64,000 nucleotides of DNA from ZC4RG20 sp963782445 (GCA_963782445.1 CAWAJM010000001.1:1178001-1242000), one strand, 5' to 3'. Positions 35,176-44,766 are shown, counted from the stretch's first letter. Numbers and translations are program-made. Notes: generated by a model not told the origin, from the letters alone.

Positions 35176-36377
35176 GCGCCGGCCTCGAGCACGCCGACCT
35201 CGCGGCCCACCTCGGTGAACGCGGCGATGGCCCGATCGAGGTGCGCACGCTCATGGGCGGCGGAAAGCTGGACGCGGATGCGGGCTTTACCCATGGGTAC
35301 CACGGGATACGAAAAGCCGACCACGTAGATGCCGCGGGCGAGCAGGGCGTCCGCCATCTGCTGCGCGCGTTTCGCATCGCCGATCATGACGGGCACGATG
35401 GGATGCTCGCCGGGCAACAGATCGAAGCCCGCGGCGGTCAACCCGGCGCGCAGATAGCGGGCGTTGTCGAACAGCCGCTGGCGCAGCGCGCCGCCGGCTG
35501 CAACGAGGTCGAGCACGGCGAGCGACGTTGCCGCGATCATCGGGGCCAGCGAGTTCGAGAACAGATAGGGCCGCGAGCGCTGTCTGAGCCAGGCGACGAT
35601 CTCGGCGCGCCCGGAGGTGAACCCGCCCGATGCCCCGCCCAAGGCTTTGCCGAGCGTGCTCGTGACGATGTCGACGCGCTCGGCGACGCCGCAGTGCTCG
35701 GGCGTGCCGCGGCCGCCTGCGCCGAGGACGCCCGTCGCGTGCGAGTCGTCGACCATGACGAGCGCCCCATGGCGGTCGGCGAGGTCGCAGATGTCCGCGA
35801 GGCGGGCGATGGAGCCGTCCATCGAGAACACGCCGTCCGTCGCGATGAGCTTCACGCGTGCGCCCGCGGCGGCTTCCAGCCGGCGGGCGAGATCGGCGAC
35901 ATCGTTGTTGCGGTAGCGGAAGCGCCGGGCTTTGCAGAGCCTGATGCCGTCGATGATGCTCGCATGATTGAGCTCGTCGCTGATCACGGCGTCGTCCTCG
36001 CCGAGCAGCGTCTCGAACAGACCGCCGTTCGCATCGAAGCAGGAGCTGTAGAGGATCGTATCCTGCGTGCCGAGGAATCCGGAGATCGCGTGTTCGAGCC
36101 GCTTGTGGACGACCTGCGTGCCGCAGATGAAGCGCACCGATGCGAGACCGTAGCCGAATTCGTCGAGCGCGCGGTGGGCCGCCGCCACGACGGCCGGATC
36201 GTCGGCGAGGCCCAGGTAATTATTAGCGCAGAGGTTCACGACCTCGGCCGTTTCGAGGCCCGCCACGCGCACCGCGGCGCCCTGCGGGGTCTCCAGCTCG
36301 CGCTCCGACTTGTACAGGCCCTGCTCGGACAATTGCCCGAGCTCGGTGGCGAGCTTGTCGAGGAAGGACTGGTTCAT
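35172..36377 (-). CDS. kbl: glycine C-acetyltransferase (2-amino-3-ketobutyrate CoA ligase)
   Basis: 401 residues. It is an alpha-oxoamine synthase of PLP fold type I: LCANNYLGLADDP, SVRFICGTQVVHKRLE, DDSHATGVLGAGGRGTPEH and the PLP lysine in TSTLGKALGGASGG (around residue 245). It works in the cytoplasm with Tdh in threonine breakdown. It is the first gene of the kbl-tdh(-flavoprotein) run and is divergent from the gene at 36537. Confidence 0.96.
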   Translation of the reverse strand: MNQSFLDKLATELGQLSEQGLYKSERELETPQGAAVRVAGLETAEVVNLCANNYLGLADDPAVVAAAHRALDEFGYGLASVRFICGTQVVHKRLEHAISGFLGTQDTILYSSCFDANGGLFETLLGEDDAVISDELNHASIIDGIRLCKARRFRYRNNDVADLARRLEAAAGARVKLIATDGVFSMDGSIARLADICDLADRHGALVMVDDSHATGVLGAGGRGTPEHCGVAERVDIVTSTLGKALGGASGGFTSGRAEIVAWLRQRSRPYLFSNSLAPMIAATSLAVLDLVAAGGALRQRLFDNARYLRAGLTAAGFDLLPGEHPIVPVMIGDAKRAQQMADALLARGIYVVGFSYPVVPMGKARIRVQLSAAHERAHLDRAIAAFTEVGREVGVLEAGA

Positions 36378-36536
36378 CGGCCTCGCTCGAGTCTACTGCG
36401 CGGGCGGGCAAGCGGTCGAGAGTCTTAACGTGTTTTCGCGCGCGCAGGCTAGACGCCTTGTCGAGATCCGCGCACCGATGCGACTATCCTGGGGCTCCGA
36501 CGCGAGAGCGAACGACGACACGGGGAGGGTAGGCCG

Positions 36537-36899
36537 ATGGCGACCGACGACCGAGGCTGCACGATTGCACCTTACTTCAAGGTTCACGAGGGACGCATGG
36601 AGGCTTTCAGGCGCCTTGCGGAGCGATTCGTCGACAGGACGGCCGCGGAGCCGAAGTGCCTTTACTACGGGTGGAGCTTCAACGGCGACGAGGTGCATTG
36701 CCGGGAAGGCTACGCGGACGCCGAGGGGCTGCTCGCGCACGTAGAGAACGTCGGCCAACTGATTCAGGAAGCCTTGCAGGTGGCCGATCTCGCGCGGTTC
36801 GAGATTCACGGCCCCGAGGCGGAGCTGGCCAAGCTGCGGGGGCCGCTCGCGGAAATGAACGCGACCTTCTTCACGCTGGAATACGGATTCAGGCGCTGA
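36537..36899 (+). CDS. ABM-domain protein (putative quinol monooxygenase)
   Basis: 120 residues, with GGGAGGG seven bases upstream. It is a dimeric ferredoxin-like alpha/beta fold: IAPYFKVHEGRMEAFRRLAE, CLYYGWSFNGDEVHCREGY and AEGLLAHVENVGQLIQEAL are typical of antibiotic-biosynthesis-monooxygenase domains that act without cofactor on quinols, or of small heme/ligand sensors. No signal peptide. It is alone on this strand, divergent from kbl. The substrate is unknown. Confidence 0.82.
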   Translation: MATDDRGCTIAPYFKVHEGRMEAFRRLAERFVDRTAAEPKCLYYGWSFNGDEVHCREGYADAEGLLAHVENVGQLIQEALQVADLARFEIHGPEAELAKLRGPLAEMNATFFTLEYGFRR

Positions 36900-37174
36900 G
36901 CGGCGTGCCCGCGCGGGGCTAGAGCGCCGGCAGGCGGGGCTTCGAATCAGCGAGCGGGAATCGACCGGGGCGGTTTCAGAAACGCTCGTGCCGGCACGTC
37001 CGTCGCTGGCGTACACGTGTTGCCCAAATCGACTCTCGCACGTCCGGCGCGCCGGCGTTGCTTGCCGCATGGCGACCATCGCCGAGACGCCAGCGCACGG
37101 ATCGTAAGGCTTTGCGCGCGGCAGGGAAGCGTGGCACGAACGTGTCGCGAAAACCCAACGCACGCTGTCATACA

Positions 37175-37188
37175 ATTCAGAACTGAAT
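37175..37188. promoter_or_regulatory. palindrome ATTCAG-AA-CTGAAT
   Basis: A perfect six-base inverted repeat with a two-base centre, 13 bases upstream of a candidate -35 box. Its position suits a dimeric regulator of the TonB receptor gene. Confidence 0.4.
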
Positions 37189-37200
37189 AGTTTGTTGGGC

Positions 37201-37229
37201 TTGCGAGACAGAATTGCGGGTGATACATT
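37201..37229 (+). promoter_or_regulatory. candidate sigma-70 promoter (TTGCGA-17-TACATT)
   Basis: -35 TTGCGA at 37201-37206 and -10 TACATT at 37224-37229 with an ideal 17-base spacer. Each box matches consensus at 4 of 6. It would give a leader of about 90 bases before the receptor start. Confidence 0.4.
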
Positions 37230-37327
37230 CGATCGAGAGAGGGGCTGGGAATTCGCCAAACTAGAATAGGCAATACCCAGGAGTGCCGCTTTTCGAGAGA
37301 GCGGTGTTCTCATCAGTTGGGGGAAAT

Positions 37328-40300
37328 ATGCAAACGCTCAAAGGCGCAGGCTTGTCTCCGCGTGCCGCCGCGTTGCCGTGTGCAATCGCCAAGGCGCTTC
37401 GAATGATGTCGTATGTCGGGCGCAGTGTTCACAACGCGGACCTGCCACTGTCGATCGTTGCTGCTTCGGGCAGTGTCTTACTCGGTGCCGCGCTCGCCGT
37501 CATGCCGGCGAATCAGGCGGCCGCCCAAGACCAGCCGGCCGCGGCGCAGGGCCAGCAGCCGGCTCAGCCGCTCGAGGAGATCACGGTCACGGGCTCGCGC
37601 ATCGTGCGGCGCGACAATACGTCGAACAGCCCCATCGTCACCGTGGATGCGAGCCAGTTCCAACAGCAGAATGGTCTGAACTTCGAGGCCTACCTCAACA
37701 AGCTCCCGCAGTACAACCCGGCCGCCTCGCCCGTCACGACGCAGGGCGACGTCCAGATAACGCCCGTGAATTCGGTCGGCATCGCCTCGATCTCGCTGCG
37801 CGGCTTCGGCCCGAACCGCAGCCTGGTACTCGTCAACGGCAAGCGCACCGTGCCCATCAACGCGGAGATGGTCACCGACATCAACTCGATTCCGTCGGCC
37901 CTGGTCCAGCGCGTCGAGACGATCACGGGCGGCGCGTCGGCCGTGTACGGCGCCGACGCCATCAGCGGCGTCACGAACTTCATCCTCAGGGATAATTTCG
38001 AAGGCTTCCAGGCCGACGCCCAGTACGGCACCACGGAGTTCGGGGACGGCACCGAAAAGCGCCTGTCCGCCGTCTTCGGTGCAAACCTCGACAACGGCCG
38101 CGGCAACGTCGCGGTCGGCGTAGAGCACTACGATCGCCAGGCCGCCAGGCAGGGCAACAACAAGTATTACCTCGACAGCTACAAGGACCCGTACGACGCC
38201 GGCTACTTCTTCTTCCTGCAAGGCACCAGCGACCTCGACTGCCAGTTCAACTGCCCGAGCCAAGGGGCCGTGAACGGCGTGTTCGCCAATCGCCCCGCGG
38301 GAACGAACGTATTCAACTGGGCCAATGCGAATATTTTTCGCACCTACGCATTCAATGCCGACGGCACGGTGTTCGTCGCGGGCAGCCAGGCCGGCTATTC
38401 CAACTACACGGGCGGTCCGCGCTTCACGTTCTACCCGTACAAGCAGCTCGACAGCTCGCTGCCGGGTACGACGACCAAGGAGATCACGGGCCTGAAGTGG
38501 GAAAACCCGGCCGCGTACACGGAGGCGCCTCAGCAGCGCTATTCACTGTTCGCGACGGGGCACTACGACGTGACGGACAAGCTCTCGGTGTACGCGCGCG
38601 CGACGATGGCTGAGAGCGCGACGGAAACGCTGCTGTTCGGCACGAACGCGATCTCCGGCTGGGAGACGCAAGTCCCGTACAACCCGACGACGGACAGCCC
38701 GCTGAATCCCGCGCTCGACTACAACGATTCGGCGGTCGTCGCGGCGGCCGTCGCGGACCCGACGAACCCGGCCTACGCGAACCCGAACTTCATTCCGACG
38801 GGGCAGACAGGCGCTGGGCATCCGGTTCCGGTGCAGTTGGCGGCGCTGCTGAACAGCCGCGTCAATTTCTTCAGCGGCGCTCCAGATCCGGCCGCTCCCT
38901 GGCTGCCGGGCTGGAACCCGGACAGCAGCCTGCCGCCGCGCAGCACGGTCAATACGAATACCGTGTGGCAGCTCGAAAGCGGGCTGAACTTCAAGTTCCT
39001 CGACGATTGGACCGGCGAATTCTATATCTCCCACGGCCAGTCCCAGACCTACAACAACGCGAACGGCAACTTGTCGCTGCAACGCTTCCGCGCGCTCGTC
39101 AACGCCCCGGATTGGGGCCGCGGCGCCGTGCTGACGGGCAACACGGGCAGCGACGGTGCGGGCTCGCCGACGCGCCCGGGTTTCGGCGCGGCGACGATCA
39201 CCTGCACGAGCGGCTTCTACAACACGTTCTTCGCCGGGGACGCGCCGCTTTCCCAGGACTGCTACAACGCGGTCAATGCCACTTTGCAGACGCGTGCGCA
39301 AAACACGCAGACCATCGAGGAGCTGAACCTGCAGGGCCCGATTGCGAATATCAAGCCCGGCCAGATCCGCGCGGCTTTCGGTCTGCAGCACCGGTACAAT
39401 GGCTCGTCGTTCGTGCCGGACATCCTGCAGTCGGAGAACTCGTTCCTCGACCAGGTCATCGGCGTTTATCCCACGGGCTACCTCGATGCCTCCACGACGG
39501 CCAGCGACGTCTATCTCGAGGCGCTGGTGCCGCTGCTCTCGAATAAGAAGGCGGCGCGGCGGCTCGAGCTCGAACTGGGCGCGCGCGAGTCGAGGTACCA
39601 GCATACGAGCACGGAGGCGACCTGGAAGTCGCTCATCAACTGGCAGATCAACGACTGGTTCAGGCTGCGCGGCGGGTTCAACCGCGCGACGCGCGCGCCG
39701 GACATCGGTGAGCTGTTCCTGGCTCGGCAGGAGATCTTCACGGGCGGCGGCGCCTTCGGCGACGCCTGCGGACTTCGGTCGACGGCGCCCTTCGGCGCGG
39801 CCGGTACCGGGCCCGACCCCGTGCTGAACCCCGGCGAGACGGAGCCCACGCTCGCGGCCGGCCAGACTCAAGCCGGTGCCAACAGCGCAAGGTTGATCTG
39901 CGAGGCCTTGATGGGGCCCGCGGCCGCTCAGCAGTACTACCATGTGGCCGACGCGACCGGAAACACGGGCGGGGGCGGCTTCGCCTGGGTCGACCAAGTC
40001 GGCAACCCGAACCTGCAGTCGGAAGTGGCGGACACCTGGACCTTCGGTTTCGTCATGAATCCTCCGTTCCAGAAGCCGCTGCTCTCGAACATCACCCTGA
40101 CGTTGGATACGTATCGGATCAACCTCGCCGACGCCATCGAGCTGTACTCGATCGACTACGCGGCGTACCGCTGCTTCGGCGCCGTGACGGTCAGCACGCC
40201 GGCCGAGGCCGCTGCCCAGGCCGCTTCCCCGGCCTGTCAGCTCGTGCCGCGCGATCCGGTCAGCGGTGCGGCCTTGAGCACGACGTTGTCCTACGATAAC

Positions 40301-40984
40301 CAGGCCACGATCAAGACGCAGGGTGCGGACATCGCCTTGAATTGGCGCGTGCAGTTCTCGGACCTCGGCTCGAACATCAAGGGCGGCCTGGGCTTCAACA
40401 TGCAGGCGACTTGGCTCGACTACTACAAGACCAAGACCTCGCCGGCCGTCTACGATGTGGAAACCAACTGGGTCGGCTCGCTGGGGCCGAACCTCCAGGG
40501 CACGAACGCGGGCGCCTATCGCTACCGCACGTTCAGCACGTTGAGCTACTTCCGCAACAACTGGAGCCTCAACCTGCGCTGGAGGGGCCTGCCGGCGGTG
40601 TGGACGGCCAACTATGCGACGCAGCAGGCGATCAAGGAGAACAACGCCAAGGTGGCCGCCGGTGGCCCGGGTATCTACCTGAGCTACTCCCCGTCGACGG
40701 AGATCAAGACGAAGAGCTACAGGGTCTTCGACCTGTCCTTCAGCTACGACTATAAGAAGATGTCGTTCCGCGGCGGTATCGACAACCTGCTCAGCACGGC
40801 ACCGGTCAACGTCGGCAGCACGGCGGGCTTTCCGATCGGGACGGACTTGAGCAGTGTCTGCGGCGGCGATCCGAATTGCCGGGCGCCGAGCGGATATAGT
40901 CTCCCGGCTACGGGCGGGTTCAACGGCGGCTACTACACCACACTGGGCCGTCAGTACTACTTGGGCATGAACGTAAAGTTCTGA
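37328..40984 (+). CDS. TonB-dependent receptor, very large
   Basis: 1218 residues from the ATG at 37328, preceded by TTGGGGGAAAT. The N-terminal extension is unusually long. The hydrophobic segment (SIVAASGSVLLGAALAVMP) begins only near residue 43 and cleavage is expected near QAAAQ. LEEITVTGSRI is the TonB box. The plug has SISLRGFGPNRSLVLVNGKR and ETITGGASAVYGADAISGVTNF, and the barrel ends LGMNVKF. It belongs to the same subclass as the receptor at 19930, with extra-long extracellular loops, probably for a bulky organic ligand. A strong terminator follows. Confidence 0.94.
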   Translation: MQTLKGAGLSPRAAALPCAIAKALRMMSYVGRSVHNADLPLSIVAASGSVLLGAALAVMPANQAAAQDQPAAAQGQQPAQPLEEITVTGSRIVRRDNTSNSPIVTVDASQFQQQNGLNFEAYLNKLPQYNPAASPVTTQGDVQITPVNSVGIASISLRGFGPNRSLVLVNGKRTVPINAEMVTDINSIPSALVQRVETITGGASAVYGADAISGVTNFILRDNFEGFQADAQYGTTEFGDGTEKRLSAVFGANLDNGRGNVAVGVEHYDRQAARQGNNKYYLDSYKDPYDAGYFFFLQGTSDLDCQFNCPSQGAVNGVFANRPAGTNVFNWANANIFRTYAFNADGTVFVAGSQAGYSNYTGGPRFTFYPYKQLDSSLPGTTTKEITGLKWENPAAYTEAPQQRYSLFATGHYDVTDKLSVYARATMAESATETLLFGTNAISGWETQVPYNPTTDSPLNPALDYNDSAVVAAAVADPTNPAYANPNFIPTGQTGAGHPVPVQLAALLNSRVNFFSGAPDPAAPWLPGWNPDSSLPPRSTVNTNTVWQLESGLNFKFLDDWTGEFYISHGQSQTYNNANGNLSLQRFRALVNAPDWGRGAVLTGNTGSDGAGSPTRPGFGAATITCTSGFYNTFFAGDAPLSQDCYNAVNATLQTRAQNTQTIEELNLQGPIANIKPGQIRAAFGLQHRYNGSSFVPDILQSENSFLDQVIGVYPTGYLDASTTASDVYLEALVPLLSNKKAARRLELELGARESRYQHTSTEATWKSLINWQINDWFRLRGGFNRATRAPDIGELFLARQEIFTGGGAFGDACGLRSTAPFGAAGTGPDPVLNPGETEPTLAAGQTQAGANSARLICEALMGPAAAQQYYHVADATGNTGGGGFAWVDQVGNPNLQSEVADTWTFGFVMNPPFQKPLLSNITLTLDTYRINLADAIELYSIDYAAYRCFGAVTVSTPAEAAAQAASPACQLVPRDPVSGAALSTTLSYDNQATIKTQGADIALNWRVQFSDLGSNIKGGLGFNMQATWLDYYKTKTSPAVYDVETNWVGSLGPNLQGTNAGAYRYRTFSTLSYFRNNWSLNLRWRGLPAVWTANYATQQAIKENNAKVAAGGPGIYLSYSPSTEIKTKSYRVFDLSFSYDYKKMSFRGGIDNLLSTAPVNVGSTAGFPIGTDLSSVCGGDPNCRAPSGYSLPATGGFNGGYYTTLGRQYYLGMNVKF

Positions 40985-41014
40985 GCTCGAACAGCTTTAA
41001 ACGTTACTTGTTGC

Positions 41015-41045
41015 GCGGCGGGTCATCGACCCGCCGCTTTTTTTT
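41015..41045 (+). terminator. rho-independent terminator
   Basis: Stem GCGGCGGGT (41015-41023) pairs perfectly with ACCCGCCGC (41029-41037) around CATCG, followed by eight T (41038-41045). It ends the TonB receptor transcript and protects the convergent gene at 41065. Confidence 0.93.
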
Positions 41046-41064
41046 GGGGCTGGGCTTTGCCGAC

Positions 41065-42540
41065 TCAGCCGGCCGAGTCGTTCGACTCATCTGCGACACG
41101 GTGGAACGTGACGGGCACGCCGCCCTGGGCGCTCGTCAACACGCCGACCAGCGTGCCGTCCTCGGTCACCTTGCCCGTGAACCGCCAAGGCTGAATATTC
41201 GGCAGCTGGAAGCGCATGCCGTCACCTTCGATCTTGAGGTCGCGCAGCGGCTTGTCGATCTTGCCGAAGTTCGTGCCGACGAGCTTGCCGTGCACGCTGT
41301 CGTTCGAAGCCTTCGAGAACTGCAGCGTGATATGGTCGTCGATCGTGACGATGCGCGGCGTTCCGACCCAGGTGCCGGCCAGCGTATCGGCCAGCTGTGC
41401 CGAGACCTGGACGGGCTTCTGCGCCGGCTCCGGCTCTGGGTGCGCACGCTCATAGCGGTTCGTCGAGACGTAGTTCTGTACGATTTCGTTGCCCTCGTGG
41501 CACGCGTACTCGGGCATGATGTAGGACGGATTGTTCCTCATCGGATAGCGGACCGTGAACGGCTTGGTCAGGATCACGGGGTCTTCGGTCGTGATCTCAT
41601 AGAGATACCAGTCGTCGTTGAGGCGCGTGATGCGCTCCGTCGTCTTCATCTTCTCGCTGATGGGGAAGCGATTTCCCGGAGGCGAGCCGACGACCGCCAG
41701 ATTGATCATCGGCGGGCCCTGGCGATAGTTCGTCGTCTCGACCACGAGCGTGTCGCCTTCCCAGTGGCCCGTCGAGACGCCGAGCCACTGTTTGACGGTC
41801 GGCGCCGGGACCGGCGTGCCGTCCGTCGGGATGATACGGGCCTCGTGAATCATCTCGAGCGAAAAGATCACGTAGCCGGGTGCCTGCTTGATGAAGAAGC
41901 CGCCGTTGTAGCGGTACGGCATCATCGAGGAGGGCATGCCGCGCGTGATGCAGCGGTCCCAGCTGTCGAAATCCTTGGGGCCGTCGAACGTCAGGTCCTC
42001 GCCGGGCAGAGCCCAGTCGCTCTTCATCGTATATGCGAGGCGCTTGCCTTCGGGCGTCAAATCCGGCAGCAGGCCGTTGGGCGGATCGACGAGCAGGTTC
42101 GTCTCGTGCTGCGGCAGGCGGGGATCGATGACACCGGCCCGCAGCGCCGCGCCGAGCTTGCCCTCCTTGGTCAGCTCGAGGGCCGGGTCGCCGCGCCTTT
42201 GCAGCTGATCGACCTGCGCCTGGTATTCCTCGGGCGTCAGCCACCTTTTGTTGAGATCGCACGGGGTGCCGAAACGGAAATAGCTGTTGGCGCAGCGCTC
42301 GAGCGGGATCGCGGAGGCCTGCATCATGTCCAGCTTGGCCTGAATGTCGGGCTCGCCCCACGGCGTCATGGGCTGTCGCCAGCCTTTCGGGGTCGCAATG
42401 AAGTAATTGGCCTCGCTCGGGGTGCCGCGAATGGAATCGCTGATGTGCGTGAACGTCTGGGCCTCGGCCGAGGCGGCGAACAGCGCGCTGACCGCGGCCG
42501 TGAGCAGCGCGGCACGCAGCGTTGCTTTGATGGGGTGCAT
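41065..42540 (-). CDS. exported W-E-G-D family protein
   Basis: 491 residues, with AGGAGGG ahead of the ATG. A signal peptide is cleaved near ASAEAQ. The central part carries DSWDRCITRGMPSSMMPYRY, QAPGYVIFSLEMIHEARIIP and GHWEGDTLVVETTNYRQGP, hallmarks of a large exported family of unknown function in acidobacteria and gammaproteobacteria. The last 110 residues (DTLAGTWVGTPRIVTIDDH onward) look like a separate beta-sandwich of the lipocalin-like kind seen at the front of the 30033 protein. It is convergent with the receptor across a terminator. Confidence 0.78.
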   Translation of the reverse strand: MHPIKATLRAALLTAAVSALFAASAEAQTFTHISDSIRGTPSEANYFIATPKGWRQPMTPWGEPDIQAKLDMMQASAIPLERCANSYFRFGTPCDLNKRWLTPEEYQAQVDQLQRRGDPALELTKEGKLGAALRAGVIDPRLPQHETNLLVDPPNGLLPDLTPEGKRLAYTMKSDWALPGEDLTFDGPKDFDSWDRCITRGMPSSMMPYRYNGGFFIKQAPGYVIFSLEMIHEARIIPTDGTPVPAPTVKQWLGVSTGHWEGDTLVVETTNYRQGPPMINLAVVGSPPGNRFPISEKMKTTERITRLNDDWYLYEITTEDPVILTKPFTVRYPMRNNPSYIMPEYACHEGNEIVQNYVSTNRYERAHPEPEPAQKPVQVSAQLADTLAGTWVGTPRIVTIDDHITLQFSKASNDSVHGKLVGTNFGKIDKPLRDLKIEGDGMRFQLPNIQPWRFTGKVTEDGTLVGVLTSAQGGVPVTFHRVADESNDSAG

Positions 42541-42781
42541 ACTCCCTCCTGTGGCGGTCGGCCCGGGTCTGCTGCCGACGAAACGGCCCTAAAGTACCCC
42601 GCCGGGTCCCCGGCGTCTATCCGCAAAAACTGTAGGTTTCCGAAGGCCTCTCGGGAGGCGAGGCCGCTCCGCGGCGCGCCTTCCGGGCGCTGCAAAGCGG
42701 GCTCGAATGCGCACTGCGCATCGCCGAAAGTTTGTAGTAATGTCACGGACGTCCCGTTTGGTCGCAACCGAGGCCCTAACG

Positions 42782-43000
42782 ATGGCGCGTTTGCCTCTGA
42801 AGAAGAAACGCCGTAAGCCGCGGAGTCCCGGCGACTACGAGGCGGAATTGATTCGCCTCTGCAAGGGGGACCGCCGCGAGGCGGACCGGCTCATCTCGCT
42901 CGAGCTGCAGCGCTCGCCCACGCTGTCGCGTCAAGGCGCGGCGCTTGCGGTCGTCACGCGCATCCGCCACGAGCGGGCGCCCTCGCGCCGGTCGTTGTAG
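42782..43000 (+). CDS. small basic hypothetical protein
   Basis: 72 residues from the ATG at 42782, with GAGG seven bases upstream. A Lys/Arg-rich start (LKKKRRKPRSPGDYEAEL) is followed by a helical segment (LCKGDRREADRLISLELQR) and SRQGAALAVVTRIRHER. It may be a nucleic-acid-associated or regulatory protein. No family is named. The next gene starts two bases after its stop, so they are co-transcribed. Confidence 0.6.
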   Translation: MARLPLKKKRRKPRSPGDYEAELIRLCKGDRREADRLISLELQRSPTLSRQGAALAVVTRIRHERAPSRRSL

Positions 43001-43001
43001 C

Positions 43002-44036
43002 GTGAGCGCGCTGCCGGAGCTCGATATGCGGCAGTTTCTCGCTGCGCCCCAGAGCGCGGCGGGCGATGTCTTCGTCGAAGCGCTGCGCGAGGTCTGCCAC
43101 GGACCCGGTTTCTGCTACCTCGTCGGGCACGGCATCCCGACCGAGCTCGAGGCCGCCGTGCTCGCCGTCGGACGGGCGTTTTTCGCTTTGCCCGGCGCCG
43201 AGCGCCGCGCGCTGGGGATAGCCAATTCGCCGCATTTCCGCGGTTACACCGAGCTCGGCGCCGAACGCACGCGCGGTGCCAGCGACTGGCGCGAGCAGCT
43301 CGACCTCGGCCCCGAGGAACCGGCCGAGACGCTCGGGCCGGGTGCACCTGCGTGGCGCCGGTTGCGCGGTCCCAACCAATGGCCGGCGAGCCTGCCCGAG
43401 ATGCGCCCCACGATTGTCGAGTGGATGCACGCCATGGACCGTGTCGGCCTCGCGATTCTGCGTGCGCTCGCACTCGGGCTGGGTCTGCAGCGCGACCACT
43501 TCGATGCGGCCGTGCTGCCTCGCGGCGATCCGCACCTGAAGATCAGCCGGTACCCGGCGCAGCGCCCAGGGGCCGACACGGGTCAGGGGCTTGGCCTGCA
43601 CAATGACTCCGGCCTCCTCTCGTTCGTGCTTCAGGACGGCGTCGGGGGGCTGGAGGTGCAGATCGGCGACCGCCTCGTCGCCGTCGACCCGCGTCCCGGC
43701 TCCTATGTCATGAACCTCGGCGAGATGCTGCAGGCGGCAACGTCCGGGTATCTGCGCGCGACGAAGCATCGCGTCGTGAGTCCGCCGCCGGGGCACGAAC
43801 GGCTGTCGCTCGCCTATTTTTATCACCCGCGACTCGAATGTGAGTTCGAGCCCGTCGTGCTGCCGGCCGCGCTCGCGGCCGAGGCGCCGGGAGGCGCGAA
43901 CCCGGACCCGAGCGACCCCGTCTTCTCACGCTTCGGCGACAACTATCTGAAGATCAGGCTCCGTTCGCATCCGGACGTGGCGTGTCGCTATTATTCGGAT
44001 GTAACAGAAAGTAAGCATACCGCGTCGACGGGATAG
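43002..44036 (+). CDS. isopenicillin N synthase-like Fe(II)/2-oxoglutarate oxygenase
   Basis: 344 residues from the GTG at 43002, one base after the previous stop. The N-terminal DIOX_N region (VCHGPGFCYLVGHGIP) is followed by the jelly-roll with iron ligands HNDSG (His and Asp) and the distal His in TKHRVVSPP. SLAYFYHPR is near the 2-oxoglutarate or substrate end. Cytoplasmic oxygenases of this type hydroxylate, desaturate or cyclise small molecules. The substrate is unknown. Confidence 0.88.
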   Translation: MSALPELDMRQFLAAPQSAAGDVFVEALREVCHGPGFCYLVGHGIPTELEAAVLAVGRAFFALPGAERRALGIANSPHFRGYTELGAERTRGASDWREQLDLGPEEPAETLGPGAPAWRRLRGPNQWPASLPEMRPTIVEWMHAMDRVGLAILRALALGLGLQRDHFDAAVLPRGDPHLKISRYPAQRPGADTGQGLGLHNDSGLLSFVLQDGVGGLEVQIGDRLVAVDPRPGSYVMNLGEMLQAATSGYLRATKHRVVSPPPGHERLSLAYFYHPRLECEFEPVVLPAALAAEAPGGANPDPSDPVFSRFGDNYLKIRLRSHPDVACRYYSDVTESKHTASTG

Positions 44037-44340
44037 TTCGTGAACGCATCGTTCTTGGCCAGGGCCGTTGCGAACGCGACAATCTCTTCGACAAGAATCC
44101 GCCGTTTACAGTCGGCAGCACGGGCGCTTGACTTTTTCAGCGCGGTCGGTAGCGCCGAGGCCGTTTGGCGGGGGGCTGCCTCCGGCTTGGATGCAGCCCC
44201 GCTTTCTGTGTACCATCCGCATCCGTCGGGTCCGCGATGAAGTTGTCCGCGCGCTTTCGTCCACGGTGTGACGCGGTTCAGGGACACACCTATCTGCCTG
44301 ACAGCACACTTGCGTCGATCGCTCTGTGGAGGCTCTATAA
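44037..44340. other. intergenic region with one hairpin
   Basis: 304 bases between the oxygenase and the zinc-ribbon gene. Apart from the hairpin at 44172-44200 I see no gene. Short frames on both strands lack ribosome sites. Confidence 0.4.
44172..44200 (+). terminator. candidate terminator hairpin
   Basis: GGGGCTGC (44172-44179) pairs with GCAGCCCC (44193-44200) around a 13-base loop, followed by GCTTTCT. The T tract is poor, so termination is uncertain. Confidence 0.35.
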
Positions 44341-44628
44341 ATGGGGAATAAAGCCGCTCTCATCTCGTTGCCGGACGTGCGCGGCTCGGATTGTCCGTGC
44401 TGCGGCTCCTCGGCCGTGCGCCTGGACCCGATGGATTCGATCAGGATGGACCAGGGCCGCGATCATTTGGCCGTTTCGGTGCCCATGATCTGCGTCCAGT
44501 GCGGCTCCATCTACTCCGTGGAGATGGCGCCCGTGCGTGTCACGGCTACGGGGGACCGCCTGACGCGAGCGGACATCGACCAATGCGTGGGTTCGGCGAC
44601 GGGAGAGGTGTTCCGCGGCCTGGACTGA
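44341..44628 (+). CDS. small zinc-ribbon protein
   Basis: 95 residues, with GGAGG eight bases before the ATG. Two Cys pairs, CPCCG (residues 18-22) and CVQCG (around 52-56), are spaced like a zinc ribbon. The C-terminal part (VTATGDRLTRADIDQCVGS) is unstructured or helical. It is cytoplasmic. It may bind nucleic acid or act as a metal-dependent regulator. No closer family is recognised. Confidence 0.7.
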   Translation: MGNKAALISLPDVRGSDCPCCGSSAVRLDPMDSIRMDQGRDHLAVSVPMICVQCGSIYSVEMAPVRVTATGDRLTRADIDQCVGSATGEVFRGLD

Positions 44629-44766
44629 ACGCCAGGGCCGGGCGGTCCAGCATGCCGCTTGGTGCGCCGCGCTTAGCGCCGCCCTTGGCTGGACGCAAGA
44701 CCTCCCGTGAGCCGATACTCCGCGTTATCATCCGGACACAATCTTAAGACCTGTCCGGGGGGAAAC

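Larger units (their letters stand above)
36900..37327. other. upstream region of the third TonB receptor
   Basis: 428 bases with no credible gene. The part after 37150 is AT-richer and holds a palindrome and a promoter candidate (listed separately). The first 250 bases show nothing recognisable. Confidence 0.45.

Noticed and set aside
33742..36428. Two long plus-strand frames (33742-35328 and 35241-36428)
   Set aside because: Antisense to the flavoprotein, tdh and kbl, which are unambiguous.
41008..42816. Plus-strand open frame of 602 codons
   Set aside because: Starts inside the terminator of the receptor gene and runs antisense to the exported protein at 41065.
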